Positions 25,453-33,857 of a DNA stretch of 64,000 nucleotides are shown one piece after another (the stretch's first letter is position 1; each line of letters starts with the position of its first letter). Below the pieces are notes generated by a model. The model was not told where the DNA came from and ran no database searches. It saw only the letters and a program-made list of their open reading frames with translations. The stretch spans positions 14,314 to 78,313 of the forward strand of contig CAKTYE010000003.1 of the NCBI GenBank assembly GCA_934631985.1, in the 5' to 3' direction. This DNA comes from an uncultured Clostridia bacterium. Lineage in GTDB: Bacteria; Bacillota; Clostridia; Christensenellales; Aristaeellaceae. Position numbers and translations under genes: made by a program.

Positions 25453-25524
25453 AGCCATTGACAGGAAACGCCTGAGAAGCGCCTCGCCTCCATTGTTTCC
25501 CCACACAGTTTTAAGTGTTTTTCG

Positions 25525-25576
25525 AAAGACCTGTGATTAAGAAGCAGTGGCATTGCTTCTCTCACAGGTCTTTTTG
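25525..25576 (+). terminator. Rho-independent terminator after the surface-protein remnant
   Basis: AAAGACCTGTGA pairs with TCACAGGTCTTT; an inner GAAGCA/TGCTTC stem and a T-run strengthen it. It probably once ended the Ig-like gene. Confidence 0.8.
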
Positions 25577-25663
25577 CTGCGTCCCAAAAGATTTACATTC
25601 CCCCAAAAGCTCCCAACCACTGCTCATCATGCTTTATCCCCTGTTCTGCCCCTTCCCCCACCC

Positions 25664-25692
25664 TTGCGCTTTCGCTTCGATTCCTATATAAT
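25664..25692 (+). promoter_or_regulatory. Promoter of the DUF5711-like gene
   Basis: TTGCGC (25664-25669), 17 bases, TATAAT (25687-25692), followed by the start codon 35 bases downstream. Confidence 0.65.
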
Positions 25693-25726
25693 GGAGCATG
25701 TACACGCAACGGAAAGGAGCCGCCTC

Positions 25727-26878
25727 ATGCAAGGGAAAGGCAAATCGTTATACACGAGCCAGGCACAGCAGGATCTGAAGCGCCGCCGCCAGATCAAGAA
25801 CTGGCTGATCCTCATTACGGTGGTGGTGCTGGTGTTCACGGCCCTGCGCCTGCTTCAAAATATCGGCACAACAAAGGAGATCACTGCGACCCAGCTTCCC
25901 TGCTATGCCGATCAGTCCGTGACCCCATTCGGGGAAAATATCCTGTATTTTGACGGCGCGTCCATCCACTGCCTGTCCGGGACGGGAACCATCCGCTGGA
26001 GCTATCCCGTGGGCGCGGATGCGAGCTTTACGGTCTCTGACACGCACCTGGTCATCTGGCAGGGCAGCCAGCTTTATATTGTGGACGCCAATGGACGGCC
26101 GACGTATAACGAAAGCATGTCCTCCACCATCCAGTTTGCGCGGGCTGGTTCCAAATATGTGGCGGTCATCATCGGCAGCGATACCTCGCCGGAGCTGCTG
26201 GTCAAGGACATGTCCGGCGCGCAGGTGGACGAGGAAGCCGACGCCTTTAATGGGCTGATCATGATGGACTGCGGCTTCTATGGCGACGATGGGCAATACC
26301 TGTGGACGCTGGCAATGGACGTATTCGGCACCAAGGCCAACACCACCATGAACACCTTCCAGGTGGGAAAAATGAACACCGGCTCCGTCTCGCTGGGTGA
26401 TGCGATCACCTATAAGGTGCTGTTTGAAAACGGTCGGCTGCGGGTCTTCAACACGCGCCAGCTCTACACCTATGACTACAAGGGTGTGCAGGACGCAAAC
26501 GCCACGCTGCTGGTGTACGGCTGGAAGCTCATTGATGCTTATCAGCCCTCCACCGGGGATGCGAGGCTGCTGATGGCCCCCACGGCCCAGACCAACACCG
26601 GCACAGATATTTCTGAGCTGCGTCTGCTCATCGGCACGACGGACAGGCGGTATACGCTGCCCTCCTCCTGCGTAGGCGCGGCGGTGTATGGGAACGCGCT
26701 GTACGCTTTCTCCAGTGACTACCTGTACAAGACGGACATCAGCACGCAGAAGTTCTATGCCTACAGCATTCCCGTGCCGGACGGCAGCGCCGTCACCCGC
26801 TTTCTGGGGCTGACCTCCGGCGGGCGGGCCATCCTCGCCTGCGGCGACACGGTGTATACCGTCACCCTGCCCGAATAA
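25727..26878 (+). CDS. Membrane-anchored beta-propeller-like protein (DUF5711-like)
   Basis: This 383-residue protein has a short basic cytoplasmic N-terminus (about 1-25), one membrane helix (NWLILITVVVLVFTALRLL, about 26-44) and an extracellular domain of repeated beta-strand blades (ILYFDGASIHCLSGTGTIRW, LVIWQGSQLYIVDANGRPTY and so on) like a PQQ/WD-type propeller. It resembles the DUF5711 group of clostridial proteins, whose role is unknown. ATG 25727 is chosen for GGAAAGGAG and the promoter at 25664; longer forms extend upstream of the promoter. A CvpA-like gene follows after 83 bases, probably in the same operon. Confidence 0.8.
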   Translation: MQGKGKSLYTSQAQQDLKRRRQIKNWLILITVVVLVFTALRLLQNIGTTKEITATQLPCYADQSVTPFGENILYFDGASIHCLSGTGTIRWSYPVGADASFTVSDTHLVIWQGSQLYIVDANGRPTYNESMSSTIQFARAGSKYVAVIIGSDTSPELLVKDMSGAQVDEEADAFNGLIMMDCGFYGDDGQYLWTLAMDVFGTKANTTMNTFQVGKMNTGSVSLGDAITYKVLFENGRLRVFNTRQLYTYDYKGVQDANATLLVYGWKLIDAYQPSTGDARLLMAPTAQTNTGTDISELRLLIGTTDRRYTLPSSCVGAAVYGNALYAFSSDYLYKTDISTQKFYAYSIPVPDGSAVTRFLGLTSGGRAILACGDTVYTVTLPE

Positions 26879-26961
26879 ATGAAATTTCTGCCCCTGCTGT
26901 TGGAAGGGGATGGCACCTCTGCCGCGTTCTATGCGTGGAGCGACACACAAGGAGGTTTCGG

Positions 26962-27660
26962 ATGAACGTCGTCGATTATGTCATTCTCGGGGTCATTGGG
27001 CTGAGCGTTCTTTTCGGCATCTACCGCGGTTTTGTGGCCTCGGTGCTGAACATGGGCGGCTGCCTGATCTCCTTCGGGCTTTCCTTCTGGCTGTATCCCA
27101 AGGTTTCCAACGTGCTGATCCAGAATGAAACATTGCAAAACCTGATTTTCCAATATACGGACGCACGGTCCCGCACGGGTGACCTGAGCCTGGCGCTAAC
27201 CAAGGCGGTGCAGCTGACGCAGGATCAGATCAACGAGGTGCTGACCCGCGTGCAGCTTCCCGCGCCGCTGAACACGTTGCTGGAGGTCAACCTGGAAAAC
27301 CATGTGTTTCAGGATTCCACCGTCATTGACTATGTTTCCAAGACCATCCTGTCGGCCTGCACCAACATCATCTGTTTTTTGATCTGCTTCATCGGGCTGT
27401 ATCTGGTGATCTCCATCGTGCTGAACCTGATCCGCGCGGTGTTCCGCTTTCCGCTGCTGAAGCAGCTGGACTGGCTGGCTGGCGGTGCGTTCGGCCTGGC
27501 CCGGGGCGTGGTATTCTGCTATGCGCTGTTCGCGGTGGTGCCGCTGGCGCTGACCATGATCCCCTTTGACGGGGTCAGCGAATTGATCGACCAAAGTCAG
27601 CTTGCCGCCTTTTTCGACAATGGCAACCTGATTTTGTCCATTATGAATCAGCACCTGTAA
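26962..27660 (+). CDS. CvpA-family membrane protein
   Basis: This 232-residue protein opens with MNVVDYVILGVIGLSVLFGIYRGF, the hallmark of CvpA/YshB proteins (NxxD, then GxxRGF). Four membrane segments are predicted (about residues 6-22, 28-47, 120-148 and 172-195), with a longer than usual loop between the second and third. CvpA proteins are linked to envelope functions and colicin V production in Escherichia coli; the exact role here is unknown. AAGGAGG lies before ATG 26962. Confidence 0.85.
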   Translation: MNVVDYVILGVIGLSVLFGIYRGFVASVLNMGGCLISFGLSFWLYPKVSNVLIQNETLQNLIFQYTDARSRTGDLSLALTKAVQLTQDQINEVLTRVQLPAPLNTLLEVNLENHVFQDSTVIDYVSKTILSACTNIICFLICFIGLYLVISIVLNLIRAVFRFPLLKQLDWLAGGAFGLARGVVFCYALFAVVPLALTMIPFDGVSELIDQSQLAAFFDNGNLILSIMNQHL

Positions 27661-27677
27661 CAGCATCCTCTTATCAG

Positions 27678-27722
27678 GCATCCCGTTTTCCCCTTTTTTC
27701 GGGAACAGCGGGATGCTTTTCC
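27678..27722 (+). terminator. Rho-independent terminator after the CvpA-family gene
   Basis: GCATCCCG pairs with CGGGATGC, with an inner TTCCC/GGGAA stem, followed by TTTT. Confidence 0.8.
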
Positions 27723-27767
27723 AAATCCGGCCCGTTATCTGGATAGGAAGAAAGGAGACATCGACTT

Positions 27768-30700
27768 ATGCTGCGTCGAATGATTGCCCTCATGCTGTCC
27801 CTGTCGCTTCTGTGCATGCCGCTTCTGGCAGGCGCAGAGCTGAGTACCCCCACGGATATTGATCCCACCACGCCGCCGGCCCCCACCGAGGAGCCGACGA
27901 CTGCGCCTACGGAGGTCCCCTCGGTGGAGCCGACGGAAACGCCCACCGAAACGCCCACGCAGGAGCCGACTCAGGCTCCCACGGAGGTGCCTACGGAAGC
28001 GCCCATGGAAGCTCCTACCGCTGTTCCCACAGAGGTCCCCACGCCGACGCAGGAGCCGTGGGATGAGAGCGTGTGCGACCATGCCAATGTGCATTGCGCA
28101 CAGGCTCCCGCCTGCAACGTGGACGGCTGCGCCCACATCGCGCAGGACGTGTTTGGGCTGGACTATCCCCTGTGCAGCCTGGGCCAATGGCTGCTGGATC
28201 AGCAGGATCGTCTGCTGCGGGAGGGCGGCGCGACGATGTACAGCATGCGCCGCAGCACCCTTACCCTCGACCTGAATCAGGCGGACGTGACCCTGTGGCG
28301 CTCCGGCACCTATACCATCACCGGCGGTGAAAAGCGCAAGGACGCTGCCATCACCCTGGCGAAGGATCGTGTGGTCATCCTGAGCCTGCGGAATGTCACT
28401 GCGGATCGTCTGACGCTGCAAAGCAACGTGGACGTAACCCTCGACCTGAAGGACCTGAACGCCCTGAACACGCTGGAAATGCGGCAGAGCGCCAAGCTGA
28501 CCCTGACCTCCGGCGGCGCGCTGACCATTGCTTCCGTCACCCGTCCCACCCTGACCGGGACGAAGGAGGACACGCAGATCCTCATCAGCGGCGGCAATCT
28601 GGATGCGAAGCTGGAGGAAAGCAAGGGCCGCACCCTGTACCGCTTCGACGGGCAGGGCGCAAGCGCCGTCACCGTCTCCGGCAAGGCGTATAACGCCGTG
28701 ACTCCGCTGGCGGACGGCAGCTATTGCCTGTGGCTCAAGGCACCTGAAAGCGGCATGAGCTGGGTCGCCGCCAAGGAGGGCGATACCCTGAGTATCACGC
28801 AAAAGGCGCAGGGCGCTGCGAACGCTGGCACGATCGCACTGGGACAGACCAATACGCTGACCACGCCCGGCACCTATGTGCTGAGCGGCAAGGTCCCCGC
28901 AGGCACAAAGCTGGTCATCGACAGCGATCAGGTGCAGGTCGCCCTGCAAACGGCGACGCTGCCTGATGATTTTGTGATCATCGGCAATCATGCTTATAAC
29001 CTGACCCTCGCGGGCGTCAGCACCGCCGCAGGCAGCATGCTGCAAGGCAGCGGTACCGTCACCGTATCCGGGGATGGCGCATTGGCGCTTCCCAGTGCGG
29101 ATGCGCCCCTTCATCTGGTCAGCGGTGCGCTGACCCTGCCCCAGGCCCCGGCAGGCTGGACGGCTTACCCGGTGGCAGGCATCACCGCCGCCGATCATGT
29201 CACGCTGGATGATGCTGCGATGGGTCTGTGCTGGAACGGCACGGACACGCTGTATCTGCCCACTCCCGCGCAGGGTTATACCTATGCCCTTGCCCGGGAA
29301 AGCGGTACCATCCGCGTTCACACCTGTGTGGACGGTCACCCGCTGTTCCTGCTGGCCCAGTCCGGGCAGGTGGATGCAGGCGATGTATCCGCCTTTGACG
29401 TGCAAGGTACAGGCAGCAACGTGACGGGCGCGATCACGGCCTCCGGCAAAACGGCTGCTGCTGCCACATTCCAGAATGTGCAGCTCACCGCAAGCCAGGG
29501 GGCGGTGCTCTCCCTGTCTAATGGCAAAGCGCTGACGGTCAGCCTGCACGGTGATAACGCACTTTCTGCTTCTGGTGCGCCTATTGCCCTGACGGACGGC
29601 GCAAGCCTGACGCTGGACTGCACTTCCGGGCGGCTGCTCATTAAGAATCAAGCCAGCCTTGCGGGCATTACCCTGAAGGGCAATGTGAAGCTGGTGCCTG
29701 AGGTTCCCGGCAATTACACCAAGCTGCTGCTGAAGGACGGCAACGGCAATCCTGTGGTCAATCAGCAGGTGACGCTGCGGGTGGGCAGCAAGGATTACGC
29801 CTACCAGACGCATTATGACGGCACGCTGTACCTGTGGGGCGAGACCCTGCCGGCAGGCACGGACGTGGTCGCCCGCAGCGATGACGAGGTTTACACGGCA
29901 GTGCTTTCCTCCGGGGAAACACAGGTTGATCTCGGTGTGGAGATCACCCAGGTTGCCGCCACCATGCAGCAGGACGGCAGTGTGAAGATCACCTTCTCCG
30001 TGCCTGAAGCGGGCAGCGCCGGTGTGCAGTATGTGACCGGCGCAAGCGGTCAGCCCCTGGCAGACTGCTATGTGGCGGAAGCCGCCCGTCAGGATGGAAA
30101 GGGCGAGGTCATTTTGAAGGGCCTGACCCCCGGTCAGGTGGTATCCTATCGCGTCTATGCTGCGCGGACGGCGGGCATAAGCCTGACAGCGGACAACGAT
30201 GACGGCTTCCAGTTCAGCGATGTGTACACCGTGAAGGTACTAGCGGCCTACACCGCCCCCGAAAGTGCCGATGCGGTCTACACGGGCAAGGCTTATGTCT
30301 GCCCCTTTGAACTGCCCAAGGGTGCGACGGTTGCCTACAAGGGCGATGCGCTGAACCGTGACGGCCTGCCGTGGCAGGTAGGCAGCTACACCATGCAGGT
30401 GACCATCCCTGAGGGGGACGCAGCCTACATTCCCGGTGTCTATGACATTGACTTCAAGATCACCCGCATTCCGCTGTACATCATCCCCGACCCCAATCAG
30501 GAAAAGATTGAGGGCGAGGAGGACCCGGAATTTACCTTCACGATGAAGGGCCTGCTAAAGGACGATCAGGTGTGGGGCACTCTGACTCGTGAGCCAGGTG
30601 AGGACGTGGGCAACTACGACTTCACGCTGGACATGCTCTACAGCGAGGATTACTACTCCCTGCGTCTGGTGCGCGGCGCATACACCTTCACCATTCTGCC

Positions 30701-31592
30701 CGGGTGGGATGACCCGGACGTGCCGCCGCTGATCACCTATGAGAAGCTGTACCCTGTGCGGCAGGAGATTGTCCGGAAGGACGGTCGGCAGATCTCGGTG
30801 GTGCTGAATACGCAGGATACCCTGACGGTGACGCATTCCCGCATCGGCGGCGTGGTCTATGCGGCGGACGACACCAACCGCCCTGTTTCCCCCATTCTGC
30901 GGCACAACACGGTGAACGACGAGGTGCTTTTGCAGCTCAACTGTGTGCCGGAGCTGAACAAGGATGGCGGCTATGTGACCGACGCCAACGGGCGCGCCGT
31001 CTACGGCGGACGGTATTTCCGCCTGAGCTGGCTGGGCCTGCGCGGCCTGCATGAGCAAGGCATTGACAGCCTGAGCTTCAGCCAGGGGGGCGTACAGGTC
31101 ATGGTGCGCCTGGAGGATTTCCTGAGCGATGCGACCCAGGCTGTCATCAAGCAGCTGGGCGGCGACCTGAAGCAGGTACGCTTTAAGCTGATGCTGCTGC
31201 CTGCGGACATGCTGACCCAGACGGAAGCGGACGCAGTAAGCAGCGCCCGTGCGCTAACCGACGCATGGCAGGTATCCGTCAGCATGCTGGTCGGGCAGGA
31301 GAGCATTCCCTTTGAGCAATATCTGCCCAGCCTGACCGTAACGGTAGACGCAGAGCCTGCCGCCAAGCTGCTGACGGGCCTTGACCTGTATCAGGAGGAA
31401 ACCTTCGCGGACTTCTGCGCGCTGACGCAGGTCACGGCGGAAGGGCAGACCTCCACCCCGGCAAGCGTATTTGTCACGCCCTTCCTGGAAAATGAGCTGA
31501 CCCTTGCAGGGTACCCGCAGGTGATGTTCACCCATCGGTATTACGCCGCGCCGCTGACGCAGCAGGCGACGGTGTTCTTGGGACGGAAATAA
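27768..31592 (+). CDS. Large secreted surface protein with Thr/Pro/Glu-rich N-terminus and MBG-like domains
   Basis: This 1,274-residue protein has a signal peptide (about 1-25, cleavage near AGA-EL). Next is a low-complexity segment of PTE/PTA/PTQEP repeats (about 27-100), then a small Cys/His-rich part (CDHANVHCAQAPACNVDGCAH). A long series of beta-rich, Listeria-Bacteroides-like strands follows (about 160-720), then a fibronectin/Ig-like part and an MBG-like domain near 840-985. The C-terminus (about 985-1274) is a further beta-rich region. No LPXTG, SLH or C-terminal membrane anchor is seen, so attachment is unclear. A proline-rich linker directly after the signal peptide is unusual. Probably an adhesin or wall-associated protein. 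AGAAAGGAG precedes ATG 27768. Confidence 0.7.
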   Translation: MLRRMIALMLSLSLLCMPLLAGAELSTPTDIDPTTPPAPTEEPTTAPTEVPSVEPTETPTETPTQEPTQAPTEVPTEAPMEAPTAVPTEVPTPTQEPWDESVCDHANVHCAQAPACNVDGCAHIAQDVFGLDYPLCSLGQWLLDQQDRLLREGGATMYSMRRSTLTLDLNQADVTLWRSGTYTITGGEKRKDAAITLAKDRVVILSLRNVTADRLTLQSNVDVTLDLKDLNALNTLEMRQSAKLTLTSGGALTIASVTRPTLTGTKEDTQILISGGNLDAKLEESKGRTLYRFDGQGASAVTVSGKAYNAVTPLADGSYCLWLKAPESGMSWVAAKEGDTLSITQKAQGAANAGTIALGQTNTLTTPGTYVLSGKVPAGTKLVIDSDQVQVALQTATLPDDFVIIGNHAYNLTLAGVSTAAGSMLQGSGTVTVSGDGALALPSADAPLHLVSGALTLPQAPAGWTAYPVAGITAADHVTLDDAAMGLCWNGTDTLYLPTPAQGYTYALARESGTIRVHTCVDGHPLFLLAQSGQVDAGDVSAFDVQGTGSNVTGAITASGKTAAAATFQNVQLTASQGAVLSLSNGKALTVSLHGDNALSASGAPIALTDGASLTLDCTSGRLLIKNQASLAGITLKGNVKLVPEVPGNYTKLLLKDGNGNPVVNQQVTLRVGSKDYAYQTHYDGTLYLWGETLPAGTDVVARSDDEVYTAVLSSGETQVDLGVEITQVAATMQQDGSVKITFSVPEAGSAGVQYVTGASGQPLADCYVAEAARQDGKGEVILKGLTPGQVVSYRVYAARTAGISLTADNDDGFQFSDVYTVKVLAAYTAPESADAVYTGKAYVCPFELPKGATVAYKGDALNRDGLPWQVGSYTMQVTIPEGDAAYIPGVYDIDFKITRIPLYIIPDPNQEKIEGEEDPEFTFTMKGLLKDDQVWGTLTREPGEDVGNYDFTLDMLYSEDYYSLRLVRGAYTFTILPGWDDPDVPPLITYEKLYPVRQEIVRKDGRQISVVLNTQDTLTVTHSRIGGVVYAADDTNRPVSPILRHNTVNDEVLLQLNCVPELNKDGGYVTDANGRAVYGGRYFRLSWLGLRGLHEQGIDSLSFSQGGVQVMVRLEDFLSDATQAVIKQLGGDLKQVRFKLMLLPADMLTQTEADAVSSARALTDAWQVSVSMLVGQESIPFEQYLPSLTVTVDAEPAAKLLTGLDLYQEETFADFCALTQVTAEGQTSTPASVFVTPFLENELTLAGYPQVMFTHRYYAAPLTQQATVFLGRK

Positions 31593-31600
31593 TCGCATAG

Positions 31601-31657
31601 AAAACCTGCCCTGGCAGGCCGCACGGAAGGGTGCGGCTTGCTGGGGCAGGTTTTTTG
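31601..31657 (+). terminator. Rho-independent terminator after the large surface protein gene
   Basis: AAAACCTGCCC pairs with GGGCAGGTTTT around an inner GCCGCAC/GTGCGGC stem, followed by a T-run. Confidence 0.88.
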
Positions 31658-31723
31658 TATGCATTGCAGGGCCTATGTAATGGGAATCTTTTGAAGTAGC
31701 TTGAAGGCTGGCGCTGCCCTATA

Positions 31724-32209
31724 TCATTTTTCCTCCGCCACCTGCCCCCAAGCCTCCATCAATCGCGCCATGCTCCAGGCCGCGTTCGCCGGGCTGGTAG
31801 ACGGCAGCGCAATGGCGGGCAGCCCCACCTGCGGCTGCAAATAGCACTGGTACAGCTTCGCCGCAAGGCTGCCATTGCAATAAACGTGCTGGATGTCCGC
31901 CAACGCTGTCACCTGACGAATGTCCACCGGTACGGCGTTCTTTACGCTGGCATCGGAGGAGCCGATAATATCACAGGATGCGATCACATCCCACAGGGCG
32001 ATGTGGTGACGCAGCAGCATCGCCTGCTTTTCCGGGATGGTCATGGGCGGTGCTTCGTGCAGAAGCGCTGCCATCAGGGGCCAGAAGCGATTGCACGGGT
32101 GCCCGTAAAAGAAGCCCTCCTCCCGGGATCTCACGGAAGGGAAGCTTCCCAGCACCAGCACCCGGCATGCGCTGTCCACGACGGGCGGAAAGGGGTGTGC
32201 AATGCTCAT
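31724..32209 (-). CDS. DNA-deoxyinosine (hypoxanthine) glycosylase, UDG superfamily
   Basis: This 161-residue protein removes deaminated bases from DNA, producing an abasic site. Family motifs are VLGSFPSVRSREEGFFYGHP near the N-terminus and LPSTSPANAAW near the C-terminus, as in family 6 uracil-DNA-glycosylase-like hypoxanthine glycosylases. NRFWPL is also conserved. The start overlaps the stop of the upstream TIM-barrel gene by 4 bases (ATGA). It is last in a three-gene operon, with a YfbR-like hydrolase at the front, consistent with nucleotide and DNA damage control. Confidence 0.87.
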   Translation of the reverse strand: MSIAHPFPPVVDSACRVLVLGSFPSVRSREEGFFYGHPCNRFWPLMAALLHEAPPMTIPEKQAMLLRHHIALWDVIASCDIIGSSDASVKNAVPVDIRQVTALADIQHVYCNGSLAAKLYQCYLQPQVGLPAIALPSTSPANAAWSMARLMEAWGQVAEEK

Positions 32210-33000
32210 ACGCCCGCCTCCGACATGGCCTGCCGCAGATAGGCAAGGCTCTTACGCAGACGCGCATCCTCGCGGGTCTGGTCGGCATACGGCTCCAGAA
32301 TCGCCGCACCGCGATACCCGCGCTCACGCAGGGTTTTGAACAGTGCCGCAAAATCCGTCACGCCCTCGCCTGGAAATACCAGGCGGTTGTTTTCATCCCA
32401 ATCCAGCATGTGCAGGTGGCGCAGATTCTCGCCCATGGCGTCCAGCATGTCCTGGGCTGTCGCACCCACCTGGTGCGCCTGCTTCAAATCCAGCACAAAG
32501 CCCTGATCGGGCAAAAGCCGCCGCACCTCCCGCACGTCCTCGGGGGTCTGCATGGCAGCCCAGCTGACATTCTCCCACAGCACCTCCATGTGGTGGGCGC
32601 GGGCCACGGACTGCATCTCGCTCAGCACCTCAGTCATGTGGTACAGCTGACCGGGCGAACGCTTGGCCCGCACAACGCTGACGCTGTGAAACACATAATA
32701 CACAGCCCCCAGCGTTTCGCCCGCCGTGCAGACGCGCTCAAAAATGTCCATGGCATCCCGGTGCTGACGCTTGGACTGCCCAAACAGGTCCGGCTCAAAC
32801 TGCGTCCCCTTCGGATGCACAGACGTAACGGGCAGCCCCTTCAAATTCTCCCGCACCTGTGCGGCAAAGGCTGCGCTGTATTCGCTGGGGGATTCCAGAA
32901 ACACCTCGCAGGTATCCAGCCCATAGCCGCCCAGAATCGCCGCGGCTTCCTCCGTTTCCAGCCGTCCATAGAAAGACGCGGAGCTTAATCCCAATCTCAT
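32206..33000 (-). CDS. Xylose-isomerase-like TIM-barrel protein
   Basis: This 264-residue protein belongs to the AP-endonuclease-2/xylose-isomerase-like TIM barrel group: MRLGLSSASFYG start, metal-ligand-type segments LDTCEVFLE, VHPKGTQFEP, HSVSVV, VLWENVSW, FVLDLKQAHQ and AAILEPYAD at the ends of successive strands. Members include endonuclease IV-like, sugar isomerase and unknown enzymes; the substrate is undefined here. ATG 33000 gives the family N-terminus; the longer reading has no support. The stop of the YfbR-like gene overlaps its start and its own stop overlaps the glycosylase start, so the three are translationally coupled. Confidence 0.75.
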   Translation of the reverse strand: MRLGLSSASFYGRLETEEAAAILGGYGLDTCEVFLESPSEYSAAFAAQVRENLKGLPVTSVHPKGTQFEPDLFGQSKRQHRDAMDIFERVCTAGETLGAVYYVFHSVSVVRAKRSPGQLYHMTEVLSEMQSVARAHHMEVLWENVSWAAMQTPEDVREVRRLLPDQGFVLDLKQAHQVGATAQDMLDAMGENLRHLHMLDWDENNRLVFPGEGVTDFAALFKTLRERGYRGAAILEPYADQTREDARLRKSLAYLRQAMSEAGV

Positions 33001-33587
33001 GCCTTTTCCTCCCCGCTCATTTCGTCCAGGCTCAGGCCGAAGGACGGAACGCATTCCCGAAAGAAATCCTGCACCTCGGGCCAGGGGATCGCCTCAATGC
33101 TGGCCCGAATGCTGCTTTCCGCCGCCAAGAATTCCCGATTGCCCGCCTGACGCTCCTCCACGCACTTGATATACGCGCTGATGCGATCTGCGGCCTTCAC
33201 GATCTGATGTGCGTAATCCTGTCCGGGCGTGAAATAAGGCTCATACGCTGCCTGTAAATCTGCCGGGGCCATGGCGACCATGCGCGCCGCGGCTTCCTTT
33301 TCCATGCGGTGGTAGGCGTTTTGCAGCTCGGGGCTGTGGTACTTCACCGGGGTCGGCAGATCCCCGGTCAGCACCTCCTGCGCGTCGTGATACACGGCAA
33401 GGGCCAGCACATGCTCCGGGTCTGTCGGGCGCTGATAGCGCTGCTGTCCCATCAGCGCGATGCCATGGGCCAGCAGCGCCGTTTGCAGGGCATGCTCCAT
33501 GTCGTTTTCCGGCTGGGTGGCGCGCATCAGACCCCAGCGGCGGATGTATTTCATACGATTCAGGTAAGCATAAAAATGCGAGGGCAT
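32997..33587 (-). CDS. yfbR: HD-domain 5'-deoxynucleotidase, YfbR-like
   Basis: This 196-residue protein is predicted to dephosphorylate deoxynucleoside 5'-monophosphates. It starts MPSHFYAYLNRMKYIRRWGL, as in YfbR, and has the metal-binding residues of the HD fold: ENDMEHALQTALLAH (His), VLALAVYHDAQEVLTGD (HD) and QIVKAADRISAYIKCVEE (Asp). A TGGK-like specificity loop is replaced by LTGDLPTPVKY, also usual in YfbR. Length is normal. It starts a three-gene overlapping operon. GAGGAAAAAA precedes ATG 33587; the promoter of the divergent thiT gene is next to it. Confidence 0.88.
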   Translation of the reverse strand: MPSHFYAYLNRMKYIRRWGLMRATQPENDMEHALQTALLAHGIALMGQQRYQRPTDPEHVLALAVYHDAQEVLTGDLPTPVKYHSPELQNAYHRMEKEAAARMVAMAPADLQAAYEPYFTPGQDYAHQIVKAADRISAYIKCVEERQAGNREFLAAESSIRASIEAIPWPEVQDFFRECVPSFGLSLDEMSGEEKA

Positions 33588-33599
33588 GTTTTTTCCTCC

Positions 33600-33627
33600 T
33601 TGACAACCCCGTGGGGTCTGTTATAAT
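33600..33627 (+). promoter_or_regulatory. Promoter of the TPP riboswitch-thiT unit
   Basis: TTGACA (33600-33605), 16 bases, TATAAT (33622-33627), about 25 bases before the riboswitch. Confidence 0.75.
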
Positions 33628-33651
33628 AATACACGAAAATCGCATCCACCG

Positions 33652-33745
33652 CTAGGGGGGCGCGGGAGATTCTTCTTCTGCGCTGAGAGGGCATGGTCCC
33701 GACCCTTGGAACCTGTGTAGGTAATCCTACCGTAGGGAAGCGGAG
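33652..33745 (+). ncRNA. TPP (THI-element) riboswitch
   Basis: The conserved elements are in order: a 5' AGGGGGGC-like P1/P2 strand, CTGAGAG in the pyrimidine-sensor arm, GACCCTTGGAACCTG, and CCTACCGTAGGGAAGCGG closing the pyrophosphate arm. It binds thiamine pyrophosphate and lowers expression of thiT downstream. The expression platform contains a GGACGG/CCGTCC hairpin and the terminator at 33788. Confidence 0.93.
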
Positions 33746-33787
33746 GACGGTACCGCCGTCCGTATGAATCCACTCGATTCACGCTTT

Positions 33788-33816
33788 CCCGCGAGCATCT
33801 GCCGCGGGTTTTTCTT
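33788..33816 (+). terminator. Riboswitch-controlled terminator
   Basis: CCCGCG-AGCATCTGC-CGCGGG is followed by TTTTTCTTTT between the TPP aptamer and thiT, so control is probably by premature termination when TPP is bound. Confidence 0.82.
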
Positions 33817-33857
33817 TTGAAGATCGGGTGCGGTTCTACAAAAGGAGGTTGGTTTTC

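Noticed and set aside
27870..28070. Possible tandem DNA repeat or CRISPR-like array in the PTE-coding segment
   Set aside because: The periodicity is codon-level (Pro-Thr-Glu), unit lengths vary and there are no unique spacers; it is coding low complexity.
27735..29813. 692-codon open frame opposite the large surface protein, with Gly/Arg-rich end
   Set aside because: The repeat-like sequence comes from the antisense of the Thr/Pro/Glu repeats; the plus frame has a signal peptide and ribosome site.
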